A stretch of DNA of 38,074 bases from an uncultured Pelagibacteraceae bacterium (lineage in GTDB: Bacteria > Pseudomonadota > Alphaproteobacteria > Pelagibacterales > Pelagibacteraceae), in NCBI GenBank assembly GCA_902522115.1, contig CABYUV010000011.1, positions 1-38,074 of the forward strand, in the 5' to 3' direction. Below, piece by piece: positions 15,024 through 24,122 of this stretch; within the stretch, counting starts at the first letter, position 1; each line of letters begins with the position of its first letter. The position numbers and the translations under genes are program-made. Under the pieces are notes generated by a model. It saw nothing but the letters and a program-made list of their open reading frames with translations, was not told the DNA's origin and searched no databases.

Positions 15024-16121
15024 ATGGATAATATATTATTAATTTTACTAGTTTTGTTATTAGGCGGCGTTTTAGCTATTCTTTATCTAAATTTAAAAAC
15101 TAAGCCAAAAGGTGAAAATGAAAACAAAGAAGCAGAGGAAATAGCTAATTTAAAATCAGAAATATCAAGTTTAAAAGATACCTTAAACACTACAATCAAT
15201 AGCTCACTTGGTGCAATGTCGACTTCATTTAATAATCTATCAACTGGGGTTACTAAAGATATGACTGAAACTTTAACTAAGGTAGAGGAAAAGGTTGGTA
15301 ATTTTAATCAACAAGTTCAACTATTAAATCAAAGCCAAGAGGGGATAACTAAAATTTTAGCTGGAGTTAAGAAATATGGAACTCTTGCAGAATTTAGCTT
15401 AGATGCTCTAATTAAAGATTTGCTACCAGCCTCTCAATTCATGACGAATGTTAAAATGAAAGAGGATACTAGTGAAAATGTTGAATTTGCAATAAAGCTT
15501 CAAGGAGATGTTTTAGTTCCTGTTGATAGTCATTTTCCAGTAGAAAAATTCAAAACAATTACAGATGGTCATGACGCGGAAGACAAAAGGGCTGTAGCAG
15601 ATGCTAGAGCAAAATTAGCCTCAGCGTTTAAAGCAAAAGCTAAAAGTGTTAATGAAAAATATATTGTTCCACCAAAAACTACTGATTTTGCAATTGTATA
15701 TGCTCCTACAGAAAGTTTATACAAAGAGTTAACTGAATACCAAGATCCAAGTACAAAAGAATTATTAACTCAAGAGTTAATGAAAAAATATAAAGTTGTA
15801 ATATGTGGACCTAATACTCTTTCTGCTTACTTACAGTCTTTACATATGGGATTTCAATCATTGAAGGTACAAAAAGGTGCAACAGAAATTTATAATCATT
15901 TAAAAATAATCAGTACAAGATTTTCTAAACATTTTGACAACATTATAGTTCTTAGAAAAAAATTAGAAGATGCTATGGGAGTTGTTGATAAATTTGGAAC
16001 GGATGCAAGATCAATTTCAAGAACTTTAGAAAATATTAAAGATCCCGAGCAGGTTGAGAAAGCTGTACAAACTGAAAACGTGGAAAAATTTGTTGAACGA
16101 AATAGGCAGCTTAAAAATTAA
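15024..16121 (+). CDS. rmuC: RmuC family DNA recombination protein
   Basis: RmuC proteins limit genome rearrangement at inverted repeats in E. coli and are predicted to have a nuclease-like core, but the biochemical activity is not settled. The 365-residue protein has an N-terminal membrane segment (about residues 3-22), a coiled-coil-like region at 30-110, and the RmuC domain from about 115: KYGTLAEFSLDALIKDLLP, then DVLVPVDSHFPVEKF and later TDFAIVYAPTESLYKE and VICGPNTLSAYLQSLHMGF. It is shorter than E. coli RmuC (about 475) mainly in the coiled coil. Two further DNA nucleases follow on the same strand. Confidence 0.93.
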   Translation: MDNILLILLVLLLGGVLAILYLNLKTKPKGENENKEAEEIANLKSEISSLKDTLNTTINSSLGAMSTSFNNLSTGVTKDMTETLTKVEEKVGNFNQQVQLLNQSQEGITKILAGVKKYGTLAEFSLDALIKDLLPASQFMTNVKMKEDTSENVEFAIKLQGDVLVPVDSHFPVEKFKTITDGHDAEDKRAVADARAKLASAFKAKAKSVNEKYIVPPKTTDFAIVYAPTESLYKELTEYQDPSTKELLTQELMKKYKVVICGPNTLSAYLQSLHMGFQSLKVQKGATEIYNHLKIISTRFSKHFDNIIVLRKKLEDAMGVVDKFGTDARSISRTLENIKDPEQVEKAVQTENVEKFVERNRQLKN

Positions 16122-16158
16122 TTTCTTTTTTTCCTTAATAACGTCTATAAGAAATCTC

Positions 16159-16845
16159 ATGCAGTGGAATCAAAAATATGATTATCCAAAATCATCAAGA
16201 GCAACAATTGATGGCATTAGAAGATACTTATTAGGGGAAACAAAATTACCAAGTGTCACTTCAATTTTAGATGCAACTCGATCTGAAGAAGATAAAGCAG
16301 CATTAGCAAATTGGAGAGAAAGAACTGGGCAAAAAGAGGCTGAGGCAATTACAAAAGCAGCAAGTAGTAGAGGTTCTCAAATGCACAACTATTTAGAGTC
16401 TTATTTACTTGGAAGAGAAAATTTAAGTTTTTTTGAAGATAACGAACAATACAAATTAATGGCTAAAGAAATTATAGAAAAAGGTTTGAAAAATAGATTG
16501 GATGAAATTTGGGGTGTTGAATGCACTCTTTATTATCCGGAGAAGTATGCAGGTACTGCTGATTGTGTTGGAGTTTATGAAGGAAAAGAAACAATAATTG
16601 ATTTTAAACAAAGTAATAAACCTAAAAAGGCTGAATATATAGATTCATGGCTTCTTCAAACAAGTGCATATTCATTGGCACATAACATTGTGTATAACTC
16701 CAATATCACTTCTTGTGTAATTTTGGTTTGCACAGTAGATAAATTATTCCAAGAGTTTAAAATTCAAGGGCATGATTTAATTGTTTATCAAAATTTGTTT
16801 TTGGGAAGATTAAAAAAATTTAATGAGCTATCTGACTTAACTTAG
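16159..16845 (+). CDS. PD-(D/E)XK (RecB-like) exonuclease
   Basis: This is a 228-residue predicted nuclease. The core motif is GTADCVGVYEGKETIIDFK near residues 133-152, that is, D, then IIDFK with the catalytic D-x-K, as in the PD-(D/E)XK fold; LQTSAYSLAH after it is the usual QxxxY helix, and SSRGSQMHNYLE before it supplies the acidic residue. Similar single-domain exonucleases occur in phages and in marine bacteria. ATG 16159 (MQWNQKYDYP) is preferred; an earlier in-frame start would overlap rmuC by 68 bases. The exonuclease I gene follows after six bases, so the two are probably one operon. Confidence 0.75.
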   Translation: MQWNQKYDYPKSSRATIDGIRRYLLGETKLPSVTSILDATRSEEDKAALANWRERTGQKEAEAITKAASSRGSQMHNYLESYLLGRENLSFFEDNEQYKLMAKEIIEKGLKNRLDEIWGVECTLYYPEKYAGTADCVGVYEGKETIIDFKQSNKPKKAEYIDSWLLQTSAYSLAHNIVYNSNITSCVILVCTVDKLFQEFKIQGHDLIVYQNLFLGRLKKFNELSDLT

Positions 16846-16851
16846 GATTTT

Positions 16852-18288
16852 ATGGATAAAATAGTAATTTACGATACAGAAACAACAAATAGTACAATTT
16901 GGGGCTCAATAATTGAAGTAGGTGCTGTAGTTGTTGATAAAAATTTAAAAGAAATTGGTAAGCTAAATATTCGTGGCAGAATGCCCGAGGGTGAGGTTCC
17001 AAGTGCAAAAGCCTTATTAGTTAATTCAACAAGTATTGATTTACTTACTAAAGGCAATTACTCGCATTACGATTTTTTAAGCGCAGTAGAGAATTTTTTC
17101 TCTAAAGCTGGTCCAGCATTGTTTATGGGTTGGAGTAACTTAAATTTTGATAGACGAATGTTTCATTTTAATTTTTTTAAAGGGAATAGATATCCTTATA
17201 TTACACATTCATCACCCAATAAAGAACATGACGGTTTACATGTTGCAAGAGTAGCACAAACCTTGAATCCTGAAACGTTAAAGACTGAATTAACAGAGGC
17301 TGGAAATGAAAGTCTAGCTTTAGAAGGTTTAGCTAGACAACAAGGATTTGATACATCTCAACAACACACTGCTTATCATGATGCATTCACAAGCTTAAAA
17401 ATTCTAAGAATTATAAAAGACAAACATAAAGACAATTGGGAAAATTTTTTAAGTACATCTACAAAAAATAACGTTGAAACTATCTTAAAAAGTGAAGGGA
17501 TTTATTCAATTTTCGAAAATGTTAAAGGAAAAAATATGATGTATCTTGTCTCTACATTACATCCAGATCATTGTTTTCATCCATCATATGCATCTTGGGG
17601 ATACTTATTTGATTTAAGAAGAGATCCTGAACCTTTGTTAAATTTATCAATAAATGATCTTAAAGTTTATTTAAAAAAGTTTAGTCCAAAAGCACTTAGA
17701 GTAATCAAAACCAACAAAGCTCCTGTAGTTTTAGATAAAAAGTTTGCATTAAAAGAGAAGGCATATGCTGAATTAGATTTAGAAACAATCCAGAAAAGAG
17801 CAAAAATGGTTAGAAATAGTGAAAATTTTTGTAAAAATATTCAAATCATTAATAGAGAGGCCGCTGAAGAAAAAGCTCAAACTCAAACCCAGGAAGAGCT
17901 GTTACCTGAAGAAACTTTATATGAAAAATTCATTCCCAATAAAGACACCCAATTATTTAAAACTTGGCATAGTTCTTCTTGGGAAGATAAATTAAGAATG
18001 TTGGATAAGTTTCAAGATAAAAGATGTAGTTGGTTTGGGCAAAAAATTATTTATCAAGAAGCACCGCATATTTTGCCACCAGATTTATATAAAAATATAA
18101 AAAGTGAAATTGCTAGAAGAATTTTAAGCAAAAATAGAGAAAAGTGGCAAACTATAGGAATGGCCTATCAAGAAATTGATACCTTAAGAGATCAAGCATC
18201 AAATCGAGATGATGAAGAGGAACTAAAAAAATTAGATGAAATAAATGAATTTATTATGTCTATAGAAAAAAAATATGAAATTGCCTAG
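16852..18288 (+). CDS. sbcB: Exonuclease I (SbcB-like, DEDDh 3'-5' exonuclease)
   Basis: This protein degrades single-stranded DNA 3' to 5', acting in recombination and mismatch repair. Its 478 residues match the full E. coli ExoI length (475). DEDDh residues are visible: IYDTETTN (Asp8, Glu10), LNFDRRMFHFN (Asp near 99) and HTAYHDAFTSLKI (His and Asp near 176-181). After the nuclease domain come an SH3-like region (about 205-350; LVSTLHPDHCFHPSYASW) and a helical C-terminal domain with YEKFIPNKDTQLFKTWH. ExoI is a gammaproteobacterial hallmark and less usual in alphaproteobacteria. Thioredoxin follows after 34 bases. Confidence 0.88.
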   Translation: MDKIVIYDTETTNSTIWGSIIEVGAVVVDKNLKEIGKLNIRGRMPEGEVPSAKALLVNSTSIDLLTKGNYSHYDFLSAVENFFSKAGPALFMGWSNLNFDRRMFHFNFFKGNRYPYITHSSPNKEHDGLHVARVAQTLNPETLKTELTEAGNESLALEGLARQQGFDTSQQHTAYHDAFTSLKILRIIKDKHKDNWENFLSTSTKNNVETILKSEGIYSIFENVKGKNMMYLVSTLHPDHCFHPSYASWGYLFDLRRDPEPLLNLSINDLKVYLKKFSPKALRVIKTNKAPVVLDKKFALKEKAYAELDLETIQKRAKMVRNSENFCKNIQIINREAAEEKAQTQTQEELLPEETLYEKFIPNKDTQLFKTWHSSSWEDKLRMLDKFQDKRCSWFGQKIIYQEAPHILPPDLYKNIKSEIARRILSKNREKWQTIGMAYQEIDTLRDQASNRDDEEELKKLDEINEFIMSIEKKYEIA

Positions 18289-18322
18289 TTGACTTTAAGG
18301 CTCTAATCAATAGAAAGGAAAT

Positions 18323-18640
18323 ATGCTAACAAATTTTAAAGACGAAGATTTTGATACTAAAATTAAAAATGAAGATGTTTCAGTCATCCAGTTTTCAGCT
18401 GAGTGGTGTGGTCCATGTAAGGCACTAAAACCAGTAATGGATAAGTTATCTGATGAATATAAAGATAAGGCTGGTTTCTATTATGCTGATGTTGAAGATG
18501 GTGGAATAAATACCGGAAGTGCAGCAGGTATCAGAGGTGTTCCAACAGTTATTATCTATAAAAAAGGTGTTGAAGTAGATAGAAAAGTTGGTGGAGTTCC
18601 CGAAAGTCACATGAAGGAATTTTTAGATAAAAATATCTAA
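18323..18640 (+). CDS. trxA: Thioredoxin
   Basis: Thioredoxin reduces protein disulfides, for example in ribonucleotide reductase. The 105-residue protein has the active site EWCGPCKALKP near residues 29-38 and the cis-proline loop GIRGVPTVIIYKKG near residue 73, and ends FLDKNI. No signal peptide, so it is cytoplasmic. The ATG is preceded by AAAGGAAAT, a good ribosome-binding site. Its stop overlaps the convergent folC stop by four bases (CTAA). folC-trx adjacency is common in alphaproteobacteria. Confidence 0.96.
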   Translation: MLTNFKDEDFDTKIKNEDVSVIQFSAEWCGPCKALKPVMDKLSDEYKDKAGFYYADVEDGGINTGSAAGIRGVPTVIIYKKGVEVDRKVGGVPESHMKEFLDKNI

Positions 18641-19905
18641 TTTAAATTTAAAACTTCACCAGCAAGATATAACGATCCAGTAATAAGTATTATATCGTTT
18701 TCTTTTACCGGGATTGACTTTATAGCATCTTCTATACTTTCCTTATAATTTATATTTGAAAAGCCTTTTAGCTTATCTTTAAGCTTTCCTCCATTAATTG
18801 AATTAGGTTGATTAGGTATATCTATTGTAGTCAATGTAGAAATACCCTTAAAGAAACTCATATATTCATTATGATCTTTATTAGCCATCATTCCAAGAAT
18901 AATGTGTTTATTGCAATCTAAACTTTCCAAGTATTCATTCAAAACTTTTGCTCCCAATGGGTTATGAGATCCATCAACATAAAGTTTGTGATCTTTTACA
19001 AGCTCTTTAAGTTTTCCAGATTTAATTTCTTGTAATCTTGCAATACAATTTATTTTTAAAATACCTTTTTTAATGTGGTCATCTTTAATTTTTAAATCTT
19101 TCAAAATTCTTAGGGTAGCAATTGCTGTTGAGACATTTTCTAATTGAAAATGACCTTTAACATTTGGCATAGGTAATTTTATTCCCCCAAATTGATCTTT
19201 ATAATAAAAGAAGTCATTTTCTTGCATTGTAAAACTATAATTTTCATTATGGAAAAACTTATTTGATCTGTTATTTGAAATTGTTTTTTTTATATTATCT
19301 GCAATTTCTTTACTGCTTTGTTTTGCAACTATAATATTTGAGTTTAAAAGGCTCGATGTTTTCTCAAAAATAATTTTTTCAACAGTTTGTTCATTTTCAG
19401 GTAACCAATCTAAATGATCAAGGCCAATAGATGTTACGACACTAGCAAGATTTTTTTTTAAGATATTAGTAGCGTCGAATCTAAAGAATAATCCACTTTC
19501 AATTAAATTTATATTATCTGGGTATTGAGATGCTTTTAAAAAATAAGCCGCAGTCAGTATTTCAAAAAAAGTAATTGGTTCACCATTGTTAGCTTCCTCA
19601 ACTTCTTCAAGTAAATTTGCCAAATCTTCATTATTCAATTCTTCATTATTAAAAACAAACCTTTCATTGATACTTTTGATATGAGGACTAGTGTAGATAT
19701 TACAATTGAAATTTGCTTCCTTTAAAATAGAAAACATTGCTTGGATAGTTGAGTACTTTCCATTAGTACCAACAATTGAAATTGCTTTGATTTTATCTTG
19801 AGGGTTGCCTAATTTTTTGGAGAGACTTTGAATACGATCTAGACTTAAATCTATTTCTTTAGGATGCAGCTCTTGTAAGCGACTGACTATCTTCTGAAGT
19901 TTCAT
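18637..19905 (-). CDS. folC: Folylpolyglutamate / dihydrofolate synthase
   Basis: FolC adds L-glutamate to dihydropteroate and to reduced folates, using ATP. From ATG 19905 the protein has 422 residues. Family text: LHPKEIDLSLDRIQSL at the start, TSPHIKSINERF near residue 77, TSIGLDHLDWL near residue 155, HNPLGAKVLNEYLE near residue 320. The P-loop, normally GTNGKGS, reads GTNGKYS near residue 46: the residue after the catalytic Lys is Tyr (codon TAC). The ATG at 19905 (MKLQKIVSRLQ) is preferred to a GTG 12 bases upstream; both overlap accD, by 47 or 59 bases. Confidence 0.93.
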   Translation of the reverse strand: MKLQKIVSRLQELHPKEIDLSLDRIQSLSKKLGNPQDKIKAISIVGTNGKYSTIQAMFSILKEANFNCNIYTSPHIKSINERFVFNNEELNNEDLANLLEEVEEANNGEPITFFEILTAAYFLKASQYPDNINLIESGLFFRFDATNILKKNLASVVTSIGLDHLDWLPENEQTVEKIIFEKTSSLLNSNIIVAKQSSKEIADNIKKTISNNRSNKFFHNENYSFTMQENDFFYYKDQFGGIKLPMPNVKGHFQLENVSTAIATLRILKDLKIKDDHIKKGILKINCIARLQEIKSGKLKELVKDHKLYVDGSHNPLGAKVLNEYLESLDCNKHIILGMMANKDHNEYMSFFKGISTLTTIDIPNQPNSINGGKLKDKLKGFSNINYKESIEDAIKSIPVKENDIILITGSLYLAGEVLNLN

Positions 19906-20788
19906 TTTGTTCAGCACTTATATCAGAGTTTTTCTTTAACAATATTGATAATAAAGTTCCAATTTTAGAGGCGAGATCTTTACGTTCAACGATTAAATCA
20001 ACAAAACCAGTTTTTTCAACATATTCACTTTTTTGAAAACCTTCAGGTAATTCTTCTTTAACAGTTCCTTGAATTACTCTTGCACCCGCAAATGCAATTA
20101 AAGCTCCTGGTTCTGCAATGTGAATATCACCTAACATAGCGTATGATGCAGTAATACCTCCTGCTGTTGGATCAGTGATACAAACTAAATATGGAAGTCC
20201 ATTTTTCTTTAATTCATTTATTGCAAGAGTTGTTCTTGTCATTTGAGATAATGAAATTAAACTTTCCATCATTCTCATTCCCCCTCCTGCACTAATACAT
20301 AAAAAAGGTGTTTGATTTTCTATGGCATGTTGTATTCCATATAAAAAAGCCTCACCTTCTGCTGCTGCCATTGAAGCTCCTAAAAAATCAAAATCAGAAG
20401 CTACAGCTGTAATTTTAATATTATTAATAATTCCAGAGGCAACCATCATTCCACATTCTAATCCTGTTTTTTTTCGGGCACTTTTCAATCTTTCTTTGTA
20501 AGGTTTGGAGTCTGTCCAATTTAGTGGATCGTCTTTTGGTATTGGAGTTTTGAAAATTTCATAATTATTTTTTCCAAACAAAATATCAAACCTTTGATGT
20601 GGTTTTATTCTATGATGGCGTTTACAATCCGGACATACCCACAAGTTTTCCTCTAAATTTTTTTTTAAAATTGGACCCTTGCAACATGATGTCCAATCGC
20701 TTTTTGCAATATCTTCTTTAGAAGCTCTTTCACGTATAGCAGTTTTGATTTTTTCACCTGCTTTTATAATTTTTGTTATCCAGTTCAT
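19859..20788 (-). CDS. accD: Acetyl-CoA carboxylase carboxyltransferase subunit beta
   Basis: AccD with AccA transfers carboxyl from biotin to acetyl-CoA, giving malonyl-CoA for fatty acids. The 309-residue protein has the crotonase-like core: SDFDFLGASMAAAEGEAF, LCISAGGGMRMMES, ITDPTAGGITASYAMLGD and AGARVIQGTVKEELPEGF. The N-terminal zinc ribbon is altered: a pair SCCKG near residue 33 replaces the usual CxxC, while the second knuckle CPDC near residue 53 is normal. Its start overlaps the trpA stop by four bases. The trpA-accD-folC order is conserved in alphaproteobacteria. Confidence 0.96.
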   Translation of the reverse strand: MNWITKIIKAGEKIKTAIRERASKEDIAKSDWTSCCKGPILKKNLEENLWVCPDCKRHHRIKPHQRFDILFGKNNYEIFKTPIPKDDPLNWTDSKPYKERLKSARKKTGLECGMMVASGIINNIKITAVASDFDFLGASMAAAEGEAFLYGIQHAIENQTPFLCISAGGGMRMMESLISLSQMTRTTLAINELKKNGLPYLVCITDPTAGGITASYAMLGDIHIAEPGALIAFAGARVIQGTVKEELPEGFQKSEYVEKTGFVDLIVERKDLASKIGTLLSILLKKNSDISAEQNETSEDSQSLTRAAS

Positions 20789-21585
20789 TGAATTTTAATT
20801 CTTAATTTTTTAACAATATTAGTAACATTTGTGACAGCATTTTGTCTCTTTTCAATAGATTTTGAGATTTCTTTACAAATAGCGCTTCCAACAACTAAAC
20901 CGTCAGCTTTTTTAAGGGATTTAATTGTTTTTTCCGTAATTCCAAAGCCAATAACGACATTTTTTGATTTATTTTTTTTTTTAACTTTAAAGTATTTTTC
21001 TAATATTTTCTTTGGTGACACTTTTAGCTTTCCACCTGTAGTGGACAGCATGCTTATATAATATATCATGTCATGTGAGTCCTTAATAATTTTTTTCAAT
21101 CTTATTTTGGAAGTAGTTGGTGATACTAATTGAATAAAATTAATTCCTTTTTTTTTACACTTTAAAGCAAATTTTTTATTTTCAGGATAAGGCAAATCAA
21201 CAACTATTAAACCATCAACTTTTGATTGCTTGCATTTTTCTAAAAATTTATTTTCATTAAATTGATAAATCATGTTGTAATAACCCATCAAGATAATTGG
21301 TTTAGTTTTTTTGATACTTTTGAAATTTTTTACAATTGAAAATACGTCTTTAATTTTAATTCCATTTTTAATTGCTCGATAAGCACTTGTTTGTATTTGT
21401 CCCCCATCAGCTATAGGAGTGTTATGTGGAAAACCTAATTCACAAATATCTGCATAATCAGAGATAGATTTTAATATTTTTAATGATTGTTTTTTAGTAT
21501 TATCCCCAGCAACGGTGTAAGTCAGCAAAGCAGGCCTATTTTCATTTTTTGCAGTCAAGAAAGCTTTATGAATTAATGAATTCAT
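20785..21585 (-). CDS. trpA: Tryptophan synthase alpha subunit
   Basis: TrpA cleaves indole-3-glycerol phosphate to indole and glyceraldehyde-3-phosphate, passing indole to TrpB. The 266-residue TIM barrel has CELGFPHNTPIADGGQIQ near residues 47-64 (catalytic Glu and Asp), MGYYNMIYQ near residue 100, VDGLIVVDLPYPEN near residue 125, STTGGK near residue 180 and VIGFGITEKTIKSL. It shares one base with trpB and overlaps accD by four. The substrate-channelling loop is retained. Confidence 0.97.
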   Translation of the reverse strand: MNSLIHKAFLTAKNENRPALLTYTVAGDNTKKQSLKILKSISDYADICELGFPHNTPIADGGQIQTSAYRAIKNGIKIKDVFSIVKNFKSIKKTKPIILMGYYNMIYQFNENKFLEKCKQSKVDGLIVVDLPYPENKKFALKCKKKGINFIQLVSPTTSKIRLKKIIKDSHDMIYYISMLSTTGGKLKVSPKKILEKYFKVKKKNKSKNVVIGFGITEKTIKSLKKADGLVVGSAICKEISKSIEKRQNAVTNVTNIVKKLRIKIQ

Positions 21586-22814
21586 TAATTTTTTCCTAAT
21601 CTCTCTTTTAATATATCTCTATCTTTTTTAGCATCACCACAAGAATTTACTATTATAATTGTATCTTCACTTAATTTTGGAGCAATTTTAATTGCTTCAG
21701 CAAATGCATGACTAGGTTCTAAACTTGGATTGAGTTTTTCAAACTTAGTAACCATAACATGTGCCCCTAGCGCCTCTTCATCAGTTGCATAAGTATATTT
21801 AGCTCGTTTTGCATCTTTCAAAAAACAATGTATTGGACTTACCCCTGGGTAATCTAATCCAGCACTTATAGATTTGGTATCATTTATTTGGCCTTCAGTA
21901 TTTTGACAAACATATGAGGCCGCACCATGTAAAATTCCAATTTTAGCATTTTTACTTAAAGGAGCTGCATGAAGTTTCGATTTTTTTGGGCCACCAGCCT
22001 CTACACCTATTAATTCTATTTGCGATTTTTTGAAATCAATAAACTCACTCCAGAAACCATATGCAGAACTCCCACCACCAACACAATTAATTAATTTAAT
22101 TTTGTTTGGAATTTTTTTGAATTCTTTTTTAATTTGTATTTTTAATTCTCTAGAAATTTGTGCAGTACTCCATCCACATATTTTTACAAAAATATTTGGT
22201 CCAACAGTGCTTCCGACACACATATGTGTAGTGTCACAATTTGACACCCAATATCTCATACATTCACTTACAGCGTCTACTAAAGTTTGACTACCAGAGT
22301 ATACAGGAACTATTTCTGCTCCATTTTTTCTCATAGCATCACAGTTTGGTTTTTGTCTCTTAATATCTTTTGCACCCATAAAAATTTTACATTTAAGACC
22401 AAATTTTTTAGCAGCCATACTTAACATTTTCCCTGCATAACCTGCACCTGTATCACCAACTATGTATTTTTTACCCATCGCTTTACAAATTAAGGCGTGA
22501 ACAGTTGCATTATATATTTTATGAGCACCACCATTAGCCTCAGATACTACTTTGGCCCATATTTGAGCACCCCCTAGATGGCTAGACAAATTTTCTAATT
22601 TTATAAACGATGTAGGTGATCCAATATAGTTCTTAAAATAATAATCTCTCTTTTTTAAAAAATTTTTATTATTTCTCAATTTTGAAAATTCTTTTGTTAA
22701 ATCCTCTACAGGTTTTTTTAAAGTTTCAGGAATAAAACTTCCTCCAAATTTACCACCCCAAAATCCGTGTTTATTGTGCTGATCAATTAAAGGAATTCCT
22801 TTTTTAATTTTCAT
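21585..22814 (-). CDS. trpB: Tryptophan synthase beta subunit
   Basis: TrpB is the PLP enzyme joining indole and serine to tryptophan. At 409 residues it is of normal length. The PLP lysine is in EANGGAHKIYNA near residue 97 (usual AHKINN is AHKIYN here). Other marks are VGDTGAGYAGKM (phosphate/ammonium region), VGPNIFVKICG, the GGGSSAYGFW phosphate cup near residue 240, and the end region EPSHAFAEAIK and VNSCGDAKKD. trpF overlaps its start by 11 bases. The order trpF-trpB-trpA is conserved. Confidence 0.97.
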   Translation of the reverse strand: MKIKKGIPLIDQHNKHGFWGGKFGGSFIPETLKKPVEDLTKEFSKLRNNKNFLKKRDYYFKNYIGSPTSFIKLENLSSHLGGAQIWAKVVSEANGGAHKIYNATVHALICKAMGKKYIVGDTGAGYAGKMLSMAAKKFGLKCKIFMGAKDIKRQKPNCDAMRKNGAEIVPVYSGSQTLVDAVSECMRYWVSNCDTTHMCVGSTVGPNIFVKICGWSTAQISRELKIQIKKEFKKIPNKIKLINCVGGGSSAYGFWSEFIDFKKSQIELIGVEAGGPKKSKLHAAPLSKNAKIGILHGAASYVCQNTEGQINDTKSISAGLDYPGVSPIHCFLKDAKRAKYTYATDEEALGAHVMVTKFEKLNPSLEPSHAFAEAIKIAPKLSEDTIIIVNSCGDAKKDRDILKERLGKN

Positions 22815-23433
22815 TTTTTAACTGCTCTATTTTGTTTAAAAATATATCTATTTTGGATTTATCTTTTATACCAGAAGTTTCAAGGCCCCCAGATATATCT
22901 ATAATATCTGCTATTTTTCTTAAATTTTCAAGATTATCATTAACTTGAATATTTCCTGCTATCATTAGTGGTTTTTTTACCTTTATTTTTTTAATAAGAG
23001 AGTGATCAAAAGCAATACTTTTTTCATAACCTTTACTATCAAATAGATAAATATCTGCTACATCAGAAAACAACTCGTATTTTTCAACATCTGTTTCATC
23101 TTTTATAGTTAAAGCAGTAATAATTTTTTTATTATACTTTTTCTTAATTTTTTGAATTTCTTCAGGTGTACAGTCATAAATTTGATAATAATCAAAAGGT
23201 AAATCTTGAATAATTTTTAAAATATTCTCATCGGGCTTTACAAGCACAGCTACAAATTTAGACTCTTTTTTATGTAATTTTAGGAGACTTTTAAGTTTTT
23301 CAACATCAACATATCTTTTGCTTTTTTTATAGTTACAAATGAAGCCAATAAACTGCGGTGGATAGGGATGATTAATTATAAAATTAAGAGTATCTAGATC
23401 TGAGATACCACAAATTTTAGATCCTCTGATCAT
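22804..23433 (-). CDS. trpF: Phosphoribosylanthranilate isomerase
   Basis: TrpF isomerises N-(5'-phosphoribosyl)anthranilate to CdRP in tryptophan synthesis. The 209-residue barrel shows the family start IRGSKICGISDLDTLNFI (general base Cys8) and the end IIDISGGLETSGIKDKSKID (general acid Asp and phosphate-binding SGG). The internal part is more divergent than in most bacteria, with FIGFICNYKKSKRYVD near residue 28. Its ATG overlaps the stop of pyrF by four bases. Confidence 0.93.
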   Translation of the reverse strand: MIRGSKICGISDLDTLNFIINHPYPPQFIGFICNYKKSKRYVDVEKLKSLLKLHKKESKFVAVLVKPDENILKIIQDLPFDYYQIYDCTPEEIQKIKKKYNKKIITALTIKDETDVEKYELFSDVADIYLFDSKGYEKSIAFDHSLIKKIKVKKPLMIAGNIQVNDNLENLRKIADIIDISGGLETSGIKDKSKIDIFLNKIEQLKNEN

Positions 23434-24122
23434 TTACTTAAGTGATCAATTAATCTTTGAGTATTATTTTTGATATTTCCTTTTATTAAAGATCTTCCCA
23501 TTACTATTCCGGAAACTTTATTTTGAAAAGCACTGTTAGGAGTCATTACTCTTGATTGGTCATTAATACTTTCTCCTGGCAATCTTATTCCAGGAGTTAC
23601 AATAAATAATTTTCTAAATTTTTTTCTAACCAATACTGCTTCTTGTGCAGAACAAATTATACCATCACAACCTGATTTTTTTATTAAACTAGCTTGTTTT
23701 AATACTAATTTTTTAATAGAATTTGTGTATCCGATTTCTTTTAGTGACTTATTATTAAGGCTTGTCAGAATTGTAACACCAAGTACTTTTAAATCTTTAT
23801 TAATTAATTTAGCCTTTTTTTTTACTGCACTCAACATTTCAAGACCACCATTCACATGTACAGTTATATATTTACAGTTTTTTAGATCTTTTAAGCTGTC
23901 AATTGCAGATAGTGCAGTTTGTGGAATATCATTAATCTTTAAATCCAGCCAATAATCTGATTTATATTTCTCTAGAAATTTTCTTCCATTTTTAGAGTAA
24001 AAAAATTGTAATCCAAATTTTGGAATAATTTTTAATTTTTTTGTGTTGATATTTTTGAGAATTTTATTTATTTGGCTTATATTTGAAGTATCGCAAGCAA
24101 CAAATATAGTTTTATTCTTCAT
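23430..24122 (-). CDS. pyrF: Orotidine 5'-phosphate decarboxylase
   Basis: PyrF decarboxylates OMP to UMP, the last step of pyrimidine nucleotide synthesis. The 230-residue protein has VACDTSN at the start, the catalytic Lys-Asp array WLDLKINDIPQTA near residue 60 (D-x-K-x-x-D; the usual His before Asp is Asn), GVTILTSLN near residue 115, CSAQEA near 157, VTPGIRLPGES near 175 and IVMGRSLI near 207. It overlaps ihfB by 11 bases and trpF by four, so an unrelated pyrimidine gene is embedded in the tryptophan run. The pairing is common in this part of alphaproteobacterial genomes. Confidence 0.95.
   Translation of the reverse strand: MKNKTIFVACDTSNISQINKILKNINTKKLKIIPKFGLQFFYSKNGRKFLEKYKSDYWLDLKINDIPQTALSAIDSLKDLKNCKYITVHVNGGLEMLSAVKKKAKLINKDLKVLGVTILTSLNNKSLKEIGYTNSIKKLVLKQASLIKKSGCDGIICSAQEAVLVRKKFRKLFIVTPGIRLPGESINDQSRVMTPNSAFQNKVSGIVMGRSLIKGNIKNNTQRLIDHLSK

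Noticed and set aside
16054..16158. Upstream extension of the PD-(D/E)XK nuclease
   Set aside because: It overlaps rmuC by 68 bases in another frame and adds no family-like residues.
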